A stretch of 64,000 bases of DNA from Aquilaria yunnanensis (lineage: Eukaryota > Streptophyta > Magnoliopsida > Malvales > Thymelaeaceae): contig CM077597.1 of NCBI GenBank assembly GCA_039654915.1, forward strand, positions 79,734,001 to 79,798,000, in the 5' to 3' direction. Numbering within the stretch: position 1 is the stretch's first letter; every line of letters starts with the position of its first letter. Made by a program: the position numbers and the translations under genes. Under the pieces are notes generated by a model that saw only the letters and a program-made list of their open reading frames with translations, searched no databases and had not been told where the DNA came from. Below, piece by piece: positions 11,986 through 23,699 of this stretch.

Positions 11986-13060
11986 CTTTTATAGTGTCAA
12001 CTTCAGAAATTTGAAGATTCAAGTAAATCTTGCTTGATCTTGAAGTTCCTAAGCTTGCTTGACCTATACGGGTAAACAATATAGTTAATAAGTTTACGTT
12101 ATAAGAGGACGAGAAATAAAGCTAAATATGGATTAGAGAAGATACAATATGTTAGAAATCTTGAGAAGTCTTCATGACCAAAAAAGTAAAAACTCCTATA
12201 ACACAAGTTGATTCATTTTCTCCCTGCTTCAACAAAAAATTTTGAGAGAACTCTAACAATAATGTAAGTAGAAATTTATTCCCGCCATTTAGAAAAGATT
12301 GAAATTAGTAGAAAAATATAAAAAATGATCGAAGGGAAAACATTGAATATCATTGTATAGAAAATACCTCAAATCCTGTAATTTGATGGTTAAGGTGTTA
12401 ACTGAATCACCCTTAACAATTTTTTGCTCAATTGTACCAACTTTTACAACAACTCTCACAACATCTGGCAACGAAAAACAAATGGCAATTATGACATATA
12501 AACAGTACATGCATTATCCGATTATATTTTGAAAAACTTTTAAAGAAACTTATGATGAGCTCTTCTTGGTCAACGCATGTGCTAAGTTGATATTGAAAAC
12601 AACAAACTGAAATTTGTGCAGGGCAAAATCACAAGGCTCGTGGTTCATATCATAGATTTGTATAGTATGAGTAATATGAATTATAAATGGGTGTGTATCT
12701 ACTATCCGACAAGTCTTTTTCTTTAGAAGAATAGTGAAATTCTTGAAGATATACCTACTTCTTTCACGAAGCTTCTCTTTAAACTTGTATGCCAAAATTT
12801 TTTTGATAGACCCATGAATTGCCACGCCCTTCATATGTAAACAAAAAAAAAACATAATATCCAATAATAGATCATGAATGTATATTTATTGTAGGGAGGA
12901 AAAAATAAATTACAAAATTCAGCAGAATAGAGAAAAAGAATAATACATTCTCATCCGCAAGAACAAAATCAATACTAATAAATTGGTCACCCTTTCAAAA
13001 AATTAAAAACATTCCATAAATGATACACCTTTATCTATATTGTCCACTCAATTCATTCGT
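11985..13060 (-). pseudogene. Replication protein A 70-kDa subunit-like (RPA1-like) gene relic, copy 1
   Basis: RPA1-type proteins bind single-stranded DNA through tandem OB folds; plant genomes and Helitrons carry many divergent copies. Read on the minus strand, the pieces fall in the family order. Exon A (ending at 12,947) carries the end of a first OB strand (SIDFVLADEN). Exon B starts at 12,828 after an AG and gives GVAIHGSIKK...YKFKEKL...YIFKNF, the DUF223-like OB fold. Exon C (12,464-12,368) has GTIEQKIVKG...TIKLQDL, the start of the next OB fold. A short piece near 12,050-11,990 gives KIYLNLQISEV. Exon C has a good acceptor (TTTTTCGTTGCCAG) and donor (GAG/GTATTT). Exon A seems to need a one-base frame change upstream of its SIDF part, and the donor after exon B is unclear, so I call it a relic. 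Its paralogue is at 54,990-56,035. Confidence 0.6.
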
Positions 13061-13360
13061 GAGACAAGTCCTCCAATGTAACATGTTCCGTCCAAAGACT
13101 AAAAATAAGAAAAAAATCATAAAGAACATATTCGTTCATTGTAAAAACTCAAAGACAAAAAAATAAAATAAAAAATAAAAAATCCCCCAATTTTTTTAGG
13201 CAACTACCACATCTTTGAAATTGGTGAAAATCTAAAAATATAAATTAGTGAAGACATGAAGACATGTAACAAAAGAGGACAGAAAGAAATGAAAGAAAAA
13301 ATTGATAATATTGAGTGTGTGTTGAAAGTAGGTGTTAGAACCTATACATATATATGGGAG
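13060..13360. other. AT-rich spacer, nothing recognised
   Basis: No coding or repeat signal beyond A-rich runs. Confidence 0.6.
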
Positions 13361-15170
13361 TGAATGAGTGAATGAGTGAATTTTGGAGTGAGTGCGATAT
13401 AGCGACTTTAACTATTAATTATTACTAATGAATTCTAAAATTAATGCTACAAATGTATTATGAAGTTAATGCTCAAGGAAGTAGTATTGGGGAAGTTGGA
13501 TAGACAATATTAATACAATTAAAGTGAATAAAATTGTAATAAAAATATCTAATAGAAATTAAAGCTACTAAATTGCTAAGAGAAATGAAATTTATTTAAA
13601 ACAATTGATTAAGGGATAGTAAAATTATTGAGCCATTAAGAAGGAAACAAAAGTTAATGGTGTTTTAATACACTGAGAGGATAGAGATTTAAATTCAATC
13701 ACTGAAATGTATAAAAAAATAAAATTTTAAGGGCTCTCTACTATGGCACAAATAACTGCTCAAGAATTACAATTCAAAATCAAAATTTGAAGTTATGACT
13801 ATATGAGGCCTTAGGGAATTAAACAATAAAGACACGCTATGTAATTAATGGTAAAAGAGGTAGGGAAATTGGTGAATTTGGAGTGAAGGCTATATAAAGA
13901 CCTAACTATTAATTATAGCAAATGAATTCTAAAATTAATGCTACAAATGTATTATAAAGTAAATACTAAAAGAATTAGCCTTGGGAAATGGGTGGGTTAG
14001 CAAAAGAAGTAATGGAATAGGTGACTTTTGGAGTGAGGGCTATATAAGGATCTGCCTATTAATTATAACAAATGAATTTTGAAATTAATCGTACAAATGT
14101 ATTATAAAGTAAATGCTAAAGAAAGTCGTGGAGAGTTGGTGGGTTTCTCCTAAAATTAATGCTATAAATGTATTATGAAGTAAATGCTAAAGGAATTAGT
14201 CTTGGGGAATGGGTTATGACTATATGAAGGCCTAAGGTATTAAATAATACAACCACACTATGTAGTTAATGGTAAAAGAAGTAGGGGAATTTGTGAATTT
14301 TGAAGTGAAAGATATATAAAGACCTAACTATTAATTATAACAAATGGATTATGAAATTAATGCCACAAAAGTATTATGAAGTAAATAATAAAAGAATTAG
14401 TTTTGGGGAATAGGTGGGTTTCTCTTTTATATTATGAAGTAAATGGTAAAGGAATTAGTTTTGGAGAATGAGTGGCTTTCTTCTAAAATTAATGTTATAA
14501 ATGTACTATAAAGTTAATGCTAAAGGAAATAGTCTTGGGAAAGTTGATGGACAATATTAATTGCATTAAAGCAAATAAAATTGTAATTAAAACACCTTAA
14601 TAGAAATTAAAGCTACTAAATTATTGAGAGAGATGAAATTTATTTGAAATAATTATTTAAGAGACAATAATATTAATAAGCCATTAAGAAGGAAACAAAA
14701 GCTAATGATGTTTAAATATACTAAAAGGATAGAGATTTAAATTCAATCACAAAAATGTGTACAAAATAGAATTTTAAGGGCTTTCTACTATGTCACAAAT
14801 AGCCAACCAATAATTACAATTCAAAACCTAAAATTTGAAGTTATGACTATATGAGGGCTTAAGGTATTAAATAATACAAACACACTACGTAATTAATGGT
14901 AAATGAAGTAGAGGAATGAGTGAATTTTAGAGTGAAAGTTATATAAGGGCCTAACAATTAATTATAACAAATAAATTCTGAAATTAATACTACAAGTGTA
15001 TTATAAAGTAAATTCTAAAGAAATTAATCTTGGGGAATGAGTGAGTTGCTAAGAGAAGTAGTAGAATTGGTGAAATTTGGAGTGAGTGTTATATATGGAT
15101 CTAAATATTAATTATAACAAATAAATTTTAAAATTAATACTATAAATGTATTATGAAATTAATGCTACAA
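13360..15170 (+). repeat. Complex tandem array of about 100-150-bp units
   Basis: At least eight degenerate repeats share 'ctacaaatgtattatgaagt' followed by 'aatgctaaaggaattagt' (near 13,447, 13,940, 14,091, 14,160, 14,365, 14,490, 14,990 and 15,145). A second period of about 1 kb is overlaid: 13,730-13,870 ('gggctctctactatggcac') recurs at 14,770-14,925. No coding potential. Confidence 0.75.
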
Positions 15171-15189
15171 TAATTATAATAATAATAAC

Positions 15190-15385
15190 AAAAACTGTAC
15201 CCACCATCCATGTTACATCATCTTCACAAAAAGTGTCCCCGCAAGGCTTGTTATCACATCCACAAATTTGCAGGATCGTTTCATTTGCGACTGGATATTT
15301 GCGCTCATCTTGCCGTCCATTGCATTAAGATAGGCTACACTCCCCTCCGACTCCGTCGCACAATTATTGCTTCATTTGGTTCCAC
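15190..15385 (-). pseudogene. Possible cysteine-rich exon relic, copy b
   Basis: Second copy of the block at 8,845-9,000. One minus-strand frame stays open for about 45 codons and includes ICGCDNKPCGDTFCEDDVTW; it has five cysteines and several acidic residues. No family recognised. Dispersed repeat on both sides suggests it travelled as part of a duplicated segment. Confidence 0.25.
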
Positions 15386-15568
15386 AGAAACTAAAATAAG
15401 AAAAATTTGTGTATTATTTTTATTTTTATTTTTAGGCTTTTATAAATAAATCAAGCAAATTGAAAAAATTGGATATTAGTATAATAGTTTCAAGGGTAGT
15501 ATAGCAAAATAAGTTACTAAGTATAGAAATATGGAAAAGTTACAGGCCCCCTCCCACATTAGGCCCAA
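15386..15568. repeat. Dispersed AT-rich duplicate
   Basis: Related to 9,000-9,190 and 17,075-17,190. It ends at ATTAGGCCCAA (15,558-15,568), the left flank of the next element. Confidence 0.6.
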
Positions 15569-16523
15569 GGTGTTAAATACCCTTACCGCTAGGTATATCG
15601 TATCCCAAATTGTGAAGGTATACCATATGATATACTGTGCCGCATAGCGTTACAGCTTTCGTAAAAAAAAATGTTAGATTATTATTTTAACATGAAAAAA
15701 ATTTGTCTAATAATTTATTTTTACACATTTTATATGCATTCTAATTTTTCTCATCATAATTTATCAAATATAAATAAAATATATATGATAGAAGATATAT
15801 TTTTAATAAAAAAATAAAAAATGATATATATAGAGAAAAATAAATAATACTAAAAAGCAAATTTATTGATATAAGAGAAAACAAATAATACTTTAACAAT
15901 AACAATACATTTTCGAATACCACATTGAATTCTTAGGTGGTTTAAAGTATAACGTTTCTTTCCTAACTTGTTTTGTAAAAGGAACATATTCATTTCATGT
16001 CATGGAATTTTGGTTTTAAGTTAAGAAATTATGCGAATGAGAGTAATATTCAGTCGGGATAGCATGCACTGGAAATTCAATTGGGGGATATTGTTTAATA
16101 CCATGTTATGGCTGAGAAATGTGATAATTATCACCAAATAAATTATTGAAAAAGATTGAAGCCAATGATGACGAACCTTTAAGTTGCTACTATATATTAA
16201 ATTTTTATATTAACTAAGAAAAGTAACAAAAACATCAAAGTAAATATTTATTTTATGATATGTGTATTATTTATATTTTAATATTTTACATATTCATGAT
16301 ATTTTGATATAAAATGAAAAATAAAATAGCCACGAAAAATAAAATACTACAGTACGTACCATGTATTATTTAGAGTATACTATAGTTTTTTGACAAAATA
16401 AATATAAAAAGTAAGTGGTATGTGAAAAACTGCGGTATACCATGCGGTAATAAAATGTGAAAACATTTGTACCGTATACTGTGTACTAGCGATAAACGGT
16501 ATACCATTGTATTTAATAGTATG
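15569..16523. mobile_element. Non-autonomous TIR-type DNA transposon (probable)
   Basis: The ends are short inverted repeats, GTGTTAAATAC on the left and the complement of CTATTAAATAC on the right, followed inward by GGTATAC-type motifs on both sides. The flanks are near-identical direct repeats: ATTAGGCCCAA (15,558-15,568) and ATTAGGCTTAA (16,524-16,534). Related sequences at about 9,183 and 17,185 run through this site without an insertion. There is no transposase frame. The superfamily (hAT or Mutator-like) cannot be settled because the exact target-duplication length is blurred. Confidence 0.5.
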
Positions 16524-16534
16524 ATTAGGCTTAA

Positions 16535-17260
16535 CCTAGATTTGGTTCCCCTATTTTAAAAAACCTACACTTTGCCCCTTCGAATAGTCACATAAGTCAA
16601 ATTCACTTCTATGTAACTGTATTAATTTTTTTATCAAATATTAATAAATCTAAGTCAAATTTAAATTACGAAACTGAAATTGTGAAATGAACTTGGGATA
16701 GATTTGGGAGGATGTACAATTGGACTAGCAATTTGCTAGCGTGCAGCAAAACACAAACCAACAAAAAACATATACGGCCAAGCACAGCCACAAAGAAACA
16801 AAACAGGACAGCAACTCGTAGCAAGCATTTCCCGTGTGTCTGTAAGCATTAAGATGACACTGACCTTTCGTTAGTCTGGACCAACTGTGGCTTCTTTGTT
16901 CATTATCTAAACAGATAATGAGCAAATTGCATAAATAGTACCTAATCTTTTGTCATTATTTCCTTTTAGTCCCTAATATATTGAATGCTCTGTTTTAGTC
17001 CTAAACCTATTAAAATTATTTCATTTTTGTCCCTCACAAGATGAAATTCATTAGCACAGAATAATCGTATGACAGAAAATTGAAAAAACTGGATATTAAT
17101 ATAATAGTTTCAAGGGCAGTGTAGCAAAATAAGTTACTAAGTATAGAAATATGAAAAAGTTACAAACCCACCCCTCCACCATTAGGCCTATCTACACTTG
17201 GTCCCCTATTTTATAAAACCTACATTTTATCCTCTAAAATAGTCATATTTGTCAAATTCA
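16535..17260. repeat. Mosaic of dispersed duplicates
   Basis: Contains the duplicate of 8,495-8,625 at 16,795-16,925 and a further copy of the 9,000-9,250 phrase set at 17,075-17,260. No gene. Confidence 0.6.
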
Positions 17261-17840
17261 CTGCTATGTAACTGTGTCAAATGTCATGATTGCCCAATAA
17301 GATTTACGTATTATGCAAATCAACTACAATATTCATTTCTTGCCACATTCAATCCATTTTCTCTAAATAAATAATATATTTATAATAAACTTTATATCTT
17401 TGAATAATTTGTACATTTATATATTTGCTAATAATTTCTAGATCTATAATATATTTTCATATTTATAAACCAACATTTTATGCTTGTGATTAATATTAAT
17501 ATTAACTTGTTTAATATTTTATGCCTCTTTCAATTAGTTCAAATAAAGAATTATCATCTTTTTGGAGAAATATATTTTAGCTAAACTCATTTTACTTTGA
17601 AAACTAATTTTCTTCATATAAAAGAAATCTATACATTCTACAATTGTTTAGCGTTGCATAATATGAATAATATATTAACTAAACACATCATTAGTTATGT
17701 ATCATTATATCATTATACCAATGAAAAACATAATAAATTATGCTAGTTTTTTACAAAAAATTTAAACATTAAAATTCTTAAAATATATTACAATAAATGT
17801 GAAATTTAGTTGTGCATTCAATAAATGTATTATGCATTTC
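17260..17840. other. AT-rich sequence, nothing recognised
   Basis: Very AT-rich, no coding signal, no repeat structure that I could define. Confidence 0.6.
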
Positions 17841-17844
17841 ATCC

Positions 17845-18640
17845 TTTTTAACTTTCTCTTCTATCATTTCTTCTCATTTCTTTCAAAGCTCAATTGATTT
17901 TTGTAAATCGAGCTTCAAAGATTCGAGATTCACAACTTTAGATGTAGATACATGAAAATTCGATAAGATTTGAAAGAAATGATAGAAAAGAAAGTTAATG
18001 AAAATGAAAAATGCTACCAAATGATGTACATCGGTAAGAATTCTAAAAACAAAAATTTCCAACAAGGTGGTGGCGCTGCACTGATGAGTTTTCTGGGGGT
18101 AGTGCACTATGCCGGCAAAAAAGTTTTCAGAATTTTGATCAGCCTACATGGTTTGATAATATTTTTCATCATTGTTAACTATCTCTTCTACCATTTCTTC
18201 AAAATCAGAGCAAATTTTCATACATCTAGATTTGAAATTTTGAAATTCAAATCTTTGAAGCTTGATTTATGAAAATCCATTAAGATTTGAAAGAAATGGT
18301 AGAAAAGAAAGTTAACAAGGATGAAAAATGCTATGAAACCATGTAGGCCGATCAAAATTCTAAAAAAATTTTCCAGCATGGTGGCACCTTGGCGAAAAAC
18401 TCATCGAAGTGGCGGCACCATTGTGCAGGAAAATTTTCTTTTCTAGAATTCTTATCGGCCTACGTGGATTGGTATTTTTTTTAATCTTCTTTAACTTTCT
18501 ATCATATCATTTCTTTCAAATCTCATTGAATTTTTATATATCTACAGTTGAAATTAGGAAACCCGAATATTTGAAGCTCGATTTACAAACATCGATTGAG
18601 CTTTGGAAGAAATGATAGAGGAAAGAGTTAAAGTGGATGA
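17845..18640. repeat. Tandem foldback (inverted-repeat) units
   Basis: Three units of about 305-330 bp each begin with a pyrimidine strand like 'ctatcatttctttcaaa' (near 17,861, 18,188 and 18,500). Each ends with its reverse complement, like 'tttgaaagaaatgatagaa' (near 17,970, 18,285 and 18,605). GC-richer linkers with 'ggtggcgc' or 'gtggcggcacc' lie between them and are themselves partly inverted. Each unit could form a hairpin. The open frames through it (up to 100 codons) run across the repeat and are probably incidental. Confidence 0.65.
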
Positions 18641-18935
18641 AAATCAAACCGTGAAATCTGATTAAAATTATAATTTTTTTTTTCTGGGTGGTGATGAGGT
18701 GGTTGGATTGTTAAATTTGAAAGTTTTTAAGCCTCTTTGGGGAAGAGAAAGTTTTTTTGGAGTTAAAACTAACTTTTTTTCCTTATAATCTGGCACTAAC
18801 ATGATATTTTCCATCTAAGATAACGATTTCCATCCAAAATGGAGTCAAAATGAAATATTTTTTATGAGGTTAGGATATTGTATGAGCAAAATGAATGTTA
18901 GGATTAAACTAGGAACAATAATTAAAGGTTGGAGG
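18640..18935. other. Spacer, nothing recognised
   Basis: No coding or repeat signal. Confidence 0.6.
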
Positions 18936-18939
18936 TAGT

Positions 18940-19790
18940 TCATACAATTTTCCCGCCTTCTGGGTATAGGATTGAAATATTGGGTAGAAATTCATGGTGG
19001 ATATTTATTTTTTTTAGCCATAACCGTACTTTCGAACTTATTGAATTCTCATGAACCATTTTAGAGGCGTCCAAATGACCAAGGTATAAACGGATTAGTG
19101 GCAATTCCAGTAATAAAGTAATCAAAAACTGATTTGTATAATTATTTTTTCTTTGTATACTAATTCTTTCCTTTTTTTAATACAGGTTCATTATCGGAAA
19201 CTATTGGCGTATGTTTAGAAAGATTAGCAACTAAAGATGTCCTTTTGTATTCTATTAAATAAGCTTGTCCAAGTGGATGAACAAAGACTATAGTTTTCTT
19301 TTCAGCGGTTGTCCATGTTTTAGTAGACTGATTAATAGGATTTATGTTAGCAAAGTGAAAGCCTATATTATAATGAGAACAATATAATGCAAACCATGTG
19401 AAAAGGTATATTAGTCTTGAGTTGTTTCATATTTTGATGCCAGAGATCTCTAATCTTTATTCTTTCTAGGCTATCAACTGTTTCTAGAAACCAGGTACGC
19501 TTTTCATTGTTGGATTCGTGAAAATAATGCCTTTTCAAATATTCTTTATCAAGTTTGAAATCATAAGTTATGATATTTATATTAGAATAAAATTCCATTT
19601 AAGACTGAGAGATAATTGATGAGAATTATTATATTTATTATTATTATTATTTGGTTGTGGTTGTGGTTGTATAAATTTCTGATATTTTTCTTGGAAATAT
19701 GTCAATCTTGGTTTTGGCTCTCTTTTCCACCCTTGTTCCACCAATTGTATCTTATAAATATTGGTAATCATGCTTTAACCTATTGGAGGT
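18940..19790 (-). pseudogene. Retroelement- or pararetrovirus-like coding relic (tentative)
   Basis: Read on the minus strand, a broken coding stretch runs from about 19,770 to 18,960 through several frames. It has a Q/N/P-rich segment, then a charged segment (NNEKRTWFLETVDSLERI), then more coding-like sequence in another frame. Frame changes and stops make it non-functional. The style resembles coat-protein or movement regions of endogenous pararetroviruses, but I cannot point to a diagnostic motif, and a gag or host-gene relic is possible. Confidence 0.25.
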
Positions 19791-19794
19791 TGCT

Positions 19795-20230
19795 ACTTTA
19801 CCTATATGTTTATTTGGTGGCCAAATTACATTTACTGAAAATCTCAGAAAAAATAGGTACATTTAATTTTTCCAAAAAAATATGTGCATGTACACAAATT
19901 TATACTTGTACAAAGAAATCAAATAACAAATCAATAAAACAAAAAAAGTAAATAAGGTACAAATATAAATTTAATTTTGGAAAGCTTTCTTGTCCCCTAG
20001 AGAGAGTATTATGTACATGTACATATTCAATTTTAGAAGACTTTCTTGTGTACAAGCACATATTTGGCATTTAGGAAACTTGGAACTGTGAATTTGACTG
20101 ATGTGATGATTGCAGGGTATAAAGTGTAGTGTTTTTTTTTTAATAGAAGTAGATAAGTGTTGTTTAGGTCAAACGTCGGGTAGGTTTCTGTGACTTTCCC
20201 TATAAATATTATAAAGATTTAGGAGGGCTC
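19795..20230. other. AT-rich sequence, nothing recognised
   Basis: No gene. Two similar phrases ('aatttaattttggaaagctttcttg' type and 'ttcaattttagaagactttcttg' type) near 19,965 and 20,027 form a minor internal duplication. Confidence 0.5.
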
Positions 20231-21155
20231 AACAAGAAAAATGGTATAAGATTGATGAGACAAATGAAGTAATATTTTATATAAGAGATTTCCTAAAGAA
20301 AATTAGGTTTAGTCTGAGGTAAAAAGGGGTCAAATATAACTAGTTCTATATAATACTACTTTAGTCTCAAGTTTTTTTCATCATCTCAGTTTTTTTTACT
20401 CAAGTTTCACTTAAATTTATTTATACTAATATTTGATAAAAAAAATTTTAAAAATTATATTTAAAATTATAATTTAAAATTTTCATCAAATATTAATATA
20501 AAAAAATTAAATTTAAATTTAAATAAAAAACTGAAAATTATGCAAAGAATTTGTGATAAATGGAGCATTGTTTAACAAACTAAGACCATTTCCCTTGCAA
20601 TTTGAGCAAAGGAAAAATTACAAAAAACCCACTATGGTTTAGTTTAGCCTACACTTTACCCCTCTATTCCAAAAAACATACACTTTACCCCTTATTTTTT
20701 TTATAGTAGCTGACAATAACTTTTGAAACCCTAATTTAAACTGTCTAATAACTATGATTCAGTAGTTTCAAGATATTTTATATTTTTTTTATAACTAGCT
20801 GACCTTTAAAAGATATTGATATAAATTTAAAGGGAGAAAAATATATTTATAAAAAAATGATAATTTAAAATATCTATTAACTATAAAAAAAACCAAAGTA
20901 AAAGAAAAAAGGACTCTGGTGCTTGTTAATTTATGTGTGGTACGCAATTTAGATGCAAAACAAAGAGAGAGGCGCAAAAGAGTTTCACAATTGAGTGGAA
21001 CTATGAAAGCCACCGCTTCCGCTTTCTATTCCAGTGTTTTTTAATAGTGCACATGAGTGGATTTGATGGGGATAGGAAAAAAAACAGAGATCGGAGGCAA
21101 GTGGATTATCCAAGTACGAAAATAACGTTAGCAATATAAAAAGTTAAAAAAAAAA
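20230..21155. repeat. Dispersed duplicates of the 0.3-0.8 and 10.7-10.9 kb sequences
   Basis: 20,270-20,530 is related to 10,680-10,945 and 53,720-54,005; 20,480-20,895 to 305-770. The remainder to 21,155 shows no convincing gene. Confidence 0.65.
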
Positions 21156-21157
21156 AA

Positions 21158-21755
21158 GAACTAACCTTTAGAAGAAAAAAATCTAATAAACAAAAGCTTG
21201 AATTGGATGTTTGTTTGTTTGTGTTGGAGGCGAAGATGCAATTCAGCAATTGGGATTGGGAGACTCAAACGGGAAGAGATTTTTGTCTCTTTGGAATAGA
21301 AAAAACGCATAACTTCCTATTTAACTCCTAAACTTATTTGGTTTAGCAATTGACCCCATAACTTTATATTGTGCTGAAATTGTCCTTAAAGTATTTCATA
21401 TATTTGAAGAGAAATAAGTGAGATAATAAAACATTTAGTATCTAATAGAAAAGAACATGGAAGTTTAGTGCTTGAGATAAGGCATTGACAAATAAACAGG
21501 TGATGGAAGAGAAAAGAAAGTGATCCATTATTTGTCTTTTCTAGGCAGAAAAACAAACTTTTTAATTTTTTTTTAATGTCCTAGTATATGATATGAGGGG
21601 CAAGGGTCCATTAAAAATTTATAAGAGTCCAATTGAAAAATTATATGCCACTTATTAATATTTTTAAAAAAATAGGGGAATGAAGAACCCCATATATACC
21701 AAGTGCATCCGCCTCTGATGACGGCTGTGAATAATGCATCACTATAGTAGAAAAT
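21158..21755. repeat. Dispersed duplicate of 9,265-9,865
   Basis: Collinear with 9,265-9,865 over nearly its whole length. It ends in the 'aataatgcatcactat' phrase shared by both. From 21,755 to 21,882 is unique spacer. Confidence 0.75.
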
Positions 21756-21890
21756 AGGAAAATCTATTGGAGAATCAATTATCAAGTGATTGGCATTTTG
21801 TTTTTTGGCGATGGAGAAATTCGGCCACCATTCAATCATCAAAATGTTGGCCACCAAGACTTGGTGACCATCCTGATGGCCAAACAAGAC

Positions 21891-23326
21891 TAGGGATGAC
21901 AATTGGGTAGGTCAAGTCAAGTTTGGATCAGGTTATTCATGTTCGGGTCTAGTCAGGTTAGTATGAATTCAGGTCTAAATTGGGTCATTTGGGTTTGTGT
22001 TTCTTTCAGGTTGAGTTGATTTCAGGTTTAGGTTGGGTTGAGCCAGGTTTATTTGGGTTTGAGTTTATTACATGTCGGGTTAATTTCAGTCTTGCGTAAC
22101 TTCAGGTCAGGTTTTGGGTCAAATTCGGTTCGACCTTTATGTTTGCTCAAGTTACTAGTGTGTGGGCCAAAACGATTAAATCGATTTTTTTTGTTAAAAT
22201 TTAAATCAAAGAATTCAATTTTTTGTATGATTTAATTTAAATGAATTTTTATTTTTTTAGTATATTTAATTAAAATATTCATTGAAATTTTCTTCATTAT
22301 AGTTTAGTACATATTTAGGTAATTTAACATTGTTAGTAATGCTTGATTGATTTTCTAAATTCATGCCCTTCAACTATCATTGTATAGGTTATTTAGATCT
22401 TTACTTAGCTATCACTTAGACATACACTATGACAATTTTACTATATTTACGTTTCGATGAATTTTGGGTGATAGTGCAAGAATTTCAAAAGTTCATGGAC
22501 CCATGTTATAATTATTAGAGGTGACTAAAATGAAATTTTTTTAAATTTAGCTACCTTATTGCACTATACTTAAAAGTTTAGGGATGAATTTTATAATTTT
22601 AACAATTACCTATTAAGATCATTAAACTTACTAAATATAAAAATTACTTCTCTTGGAAAAATCTAAATATGAGACTAAATATGGAAGTTTCTTTCCCAAA
22701 TATGATATTTGCAATATATAGAAGTCCTCAAACAATAGAAGTTACTAAATATGGAAATCCTCTATCAAAATATAAGAATTACTAAACATGTACGCCTAAA
22801 AAAAATGGAACTACTAAATATGGAAATCTCCTCTCCAAATATGAGAATTACTAAATATGAAAATACAAAAAAATGGAAGTTACTAATTATGGAAGTCACC
22901 ATTCCTAAATATGAGACATATTGAATATAAAAAGCCTAAAAAAATGGAAGTTACTAAACATGGAAACCTCCATATTTAGAAGTTACTAAATATTGAAGAT
23001 AATGAAATAGGAAAGTTAAGGTTTAAAACGAGGGTTAAAATCGGGTTTTGTCAGATTTAGCCACTAGATTATCTAAGGTTCGAGTCAGGTCAGTCTTGAG
23101 TTTGGGTTATTTTTTGTTCGGGTCAATTCAAGCTCGGGTCATTTCAGGTTTGGGTTATTTGGGTTTAGGTTTTCTCAGGTTTCCCTTTAATCAAATTCAA
23201 GTTTAGGTTAAGTTGGGTACAGTCAGGTTCAAATCATTGATTTTTTTATCAAATTAGGTCAGGTTGAGCTTGAGTTTGGGTAAGTTAGACCAAGTCATCA
23301 GATTGAGTCAGATTTTGTCATCCTTA
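21891..23326. mobile_element. Non-autonomous hAT-like (Ac/Ds-type) transposon 1
   Basis: Terminal inverted repeats TAGGGATGACAA (left) and, on the opposite strand, TAAGGATGACAA (right), one mismatch in twelve. They are flanked by an exact 8-bp target duplication AACAAGAC at 21,883-21,890 and 23,327-23,334. Eight-base duplications and TAGGGATG ends are the signature of the Ac/Ds branch of hAT elements. The subterminal regions on both sides are rich in degenerate GGTTCGGGTT and TCAGGTT phrases. The middle holds repeats of 'ttactaaatatggaaat'. There is no transposase frame, so it depends on an element elsewhere. Confidence 0.85.
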
Positions 23327-23334
23327 AACAAGAC

Positions 23335-23575
23335 GGTTGCCCTAAAAATCCTCCATCTTTTCTACTACGATTTTGGTCTCCACTTTTGTGATGACGGCTA
23401 AGCTGGCATCTTTCCAATTATCCATTTCCCTTTTTAACCTCAATGAATATCTTTGTACATTCATGATTAACTTGAACCATTTTAATTTAAAACTAGGATG
23501 CATAAATTTTTACCAATTACTTTAGGTTAACAGGTGTCAAAGTATGGTGCATTTGTCTTACTCAAACCGTGGGGC
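23335..23575. other. Upstream region of the jasmonate-type gene
   Basis: Unique-looking sequence between the transposon and the promoter-proximal inverted repeats. No open frame of note. Confidence 0.5.
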
Positions 23576-23606
23576 ACGACAATATTTGTCGTTTGGGTGA
23601 CCCAAA
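23576..23606. promoter_or_regulatory. Two adjacent inverted repeats upstream of the TATA box
   Basis: ACGACAA-TAT-TTGTCGT (23,576-23,592) is directly followed, sharing one T, by TTTGGGT-G-ACCCAAA (23,592-23,606). Both have perfect 7-base arms. They end four bases before the TATA box, so dimeric transcription-factor binding sites are a reasonable guess. The factor is not identified. Confidence 0.5.
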
Positions 23607-23610
23607 AGGC

Positions 23611-23618
23611 TATATAAA
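23611..23618 (+). promoter_or_regulatory. TATA box of the jasmonate-type gene
   Basis: TATATAAA in a GC-richer local context. Start of transcription would be expected about 25-35 bases downstream (near 23,640-23,650), where 'cccacaaccaaac' begins. Confidence 0.65.
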
Positions 23619-23699
23619 CCATGACGCATAGCCTGGACTCCCCACAACCAAACGCCTAGTTTAATTCTCCATAAAAAAAAAAGCATCCCATTCTCATTG

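Larger units (their letters stand above)
976..13030 (+). repeat. Segmental duplication, copy 1
   Basis: This stretch is collinear with copy 2 (about 26,330-29,327 continuing at 50,197-56,035). The shared order is GC-rich block, telomere-like array, CATACCAC minisatellite, conserved block near 6.1 kb, AT-rich repeats and a replication-protein-A-like relic. Copy 2 lacks sequence matching about 6,810-7,265 and about 7,440-10,530 of this copy. Similarity is high but with many scattered differences, so the duplication is not very recent. The outer limits are by-eye estimates. Confidence 0.8.

Noticed and set aside
19968..20095. Small repeat pair around 'gactttcttgtg' as a transposon
   Set aside because: No inverted ends or target duplications could be found.
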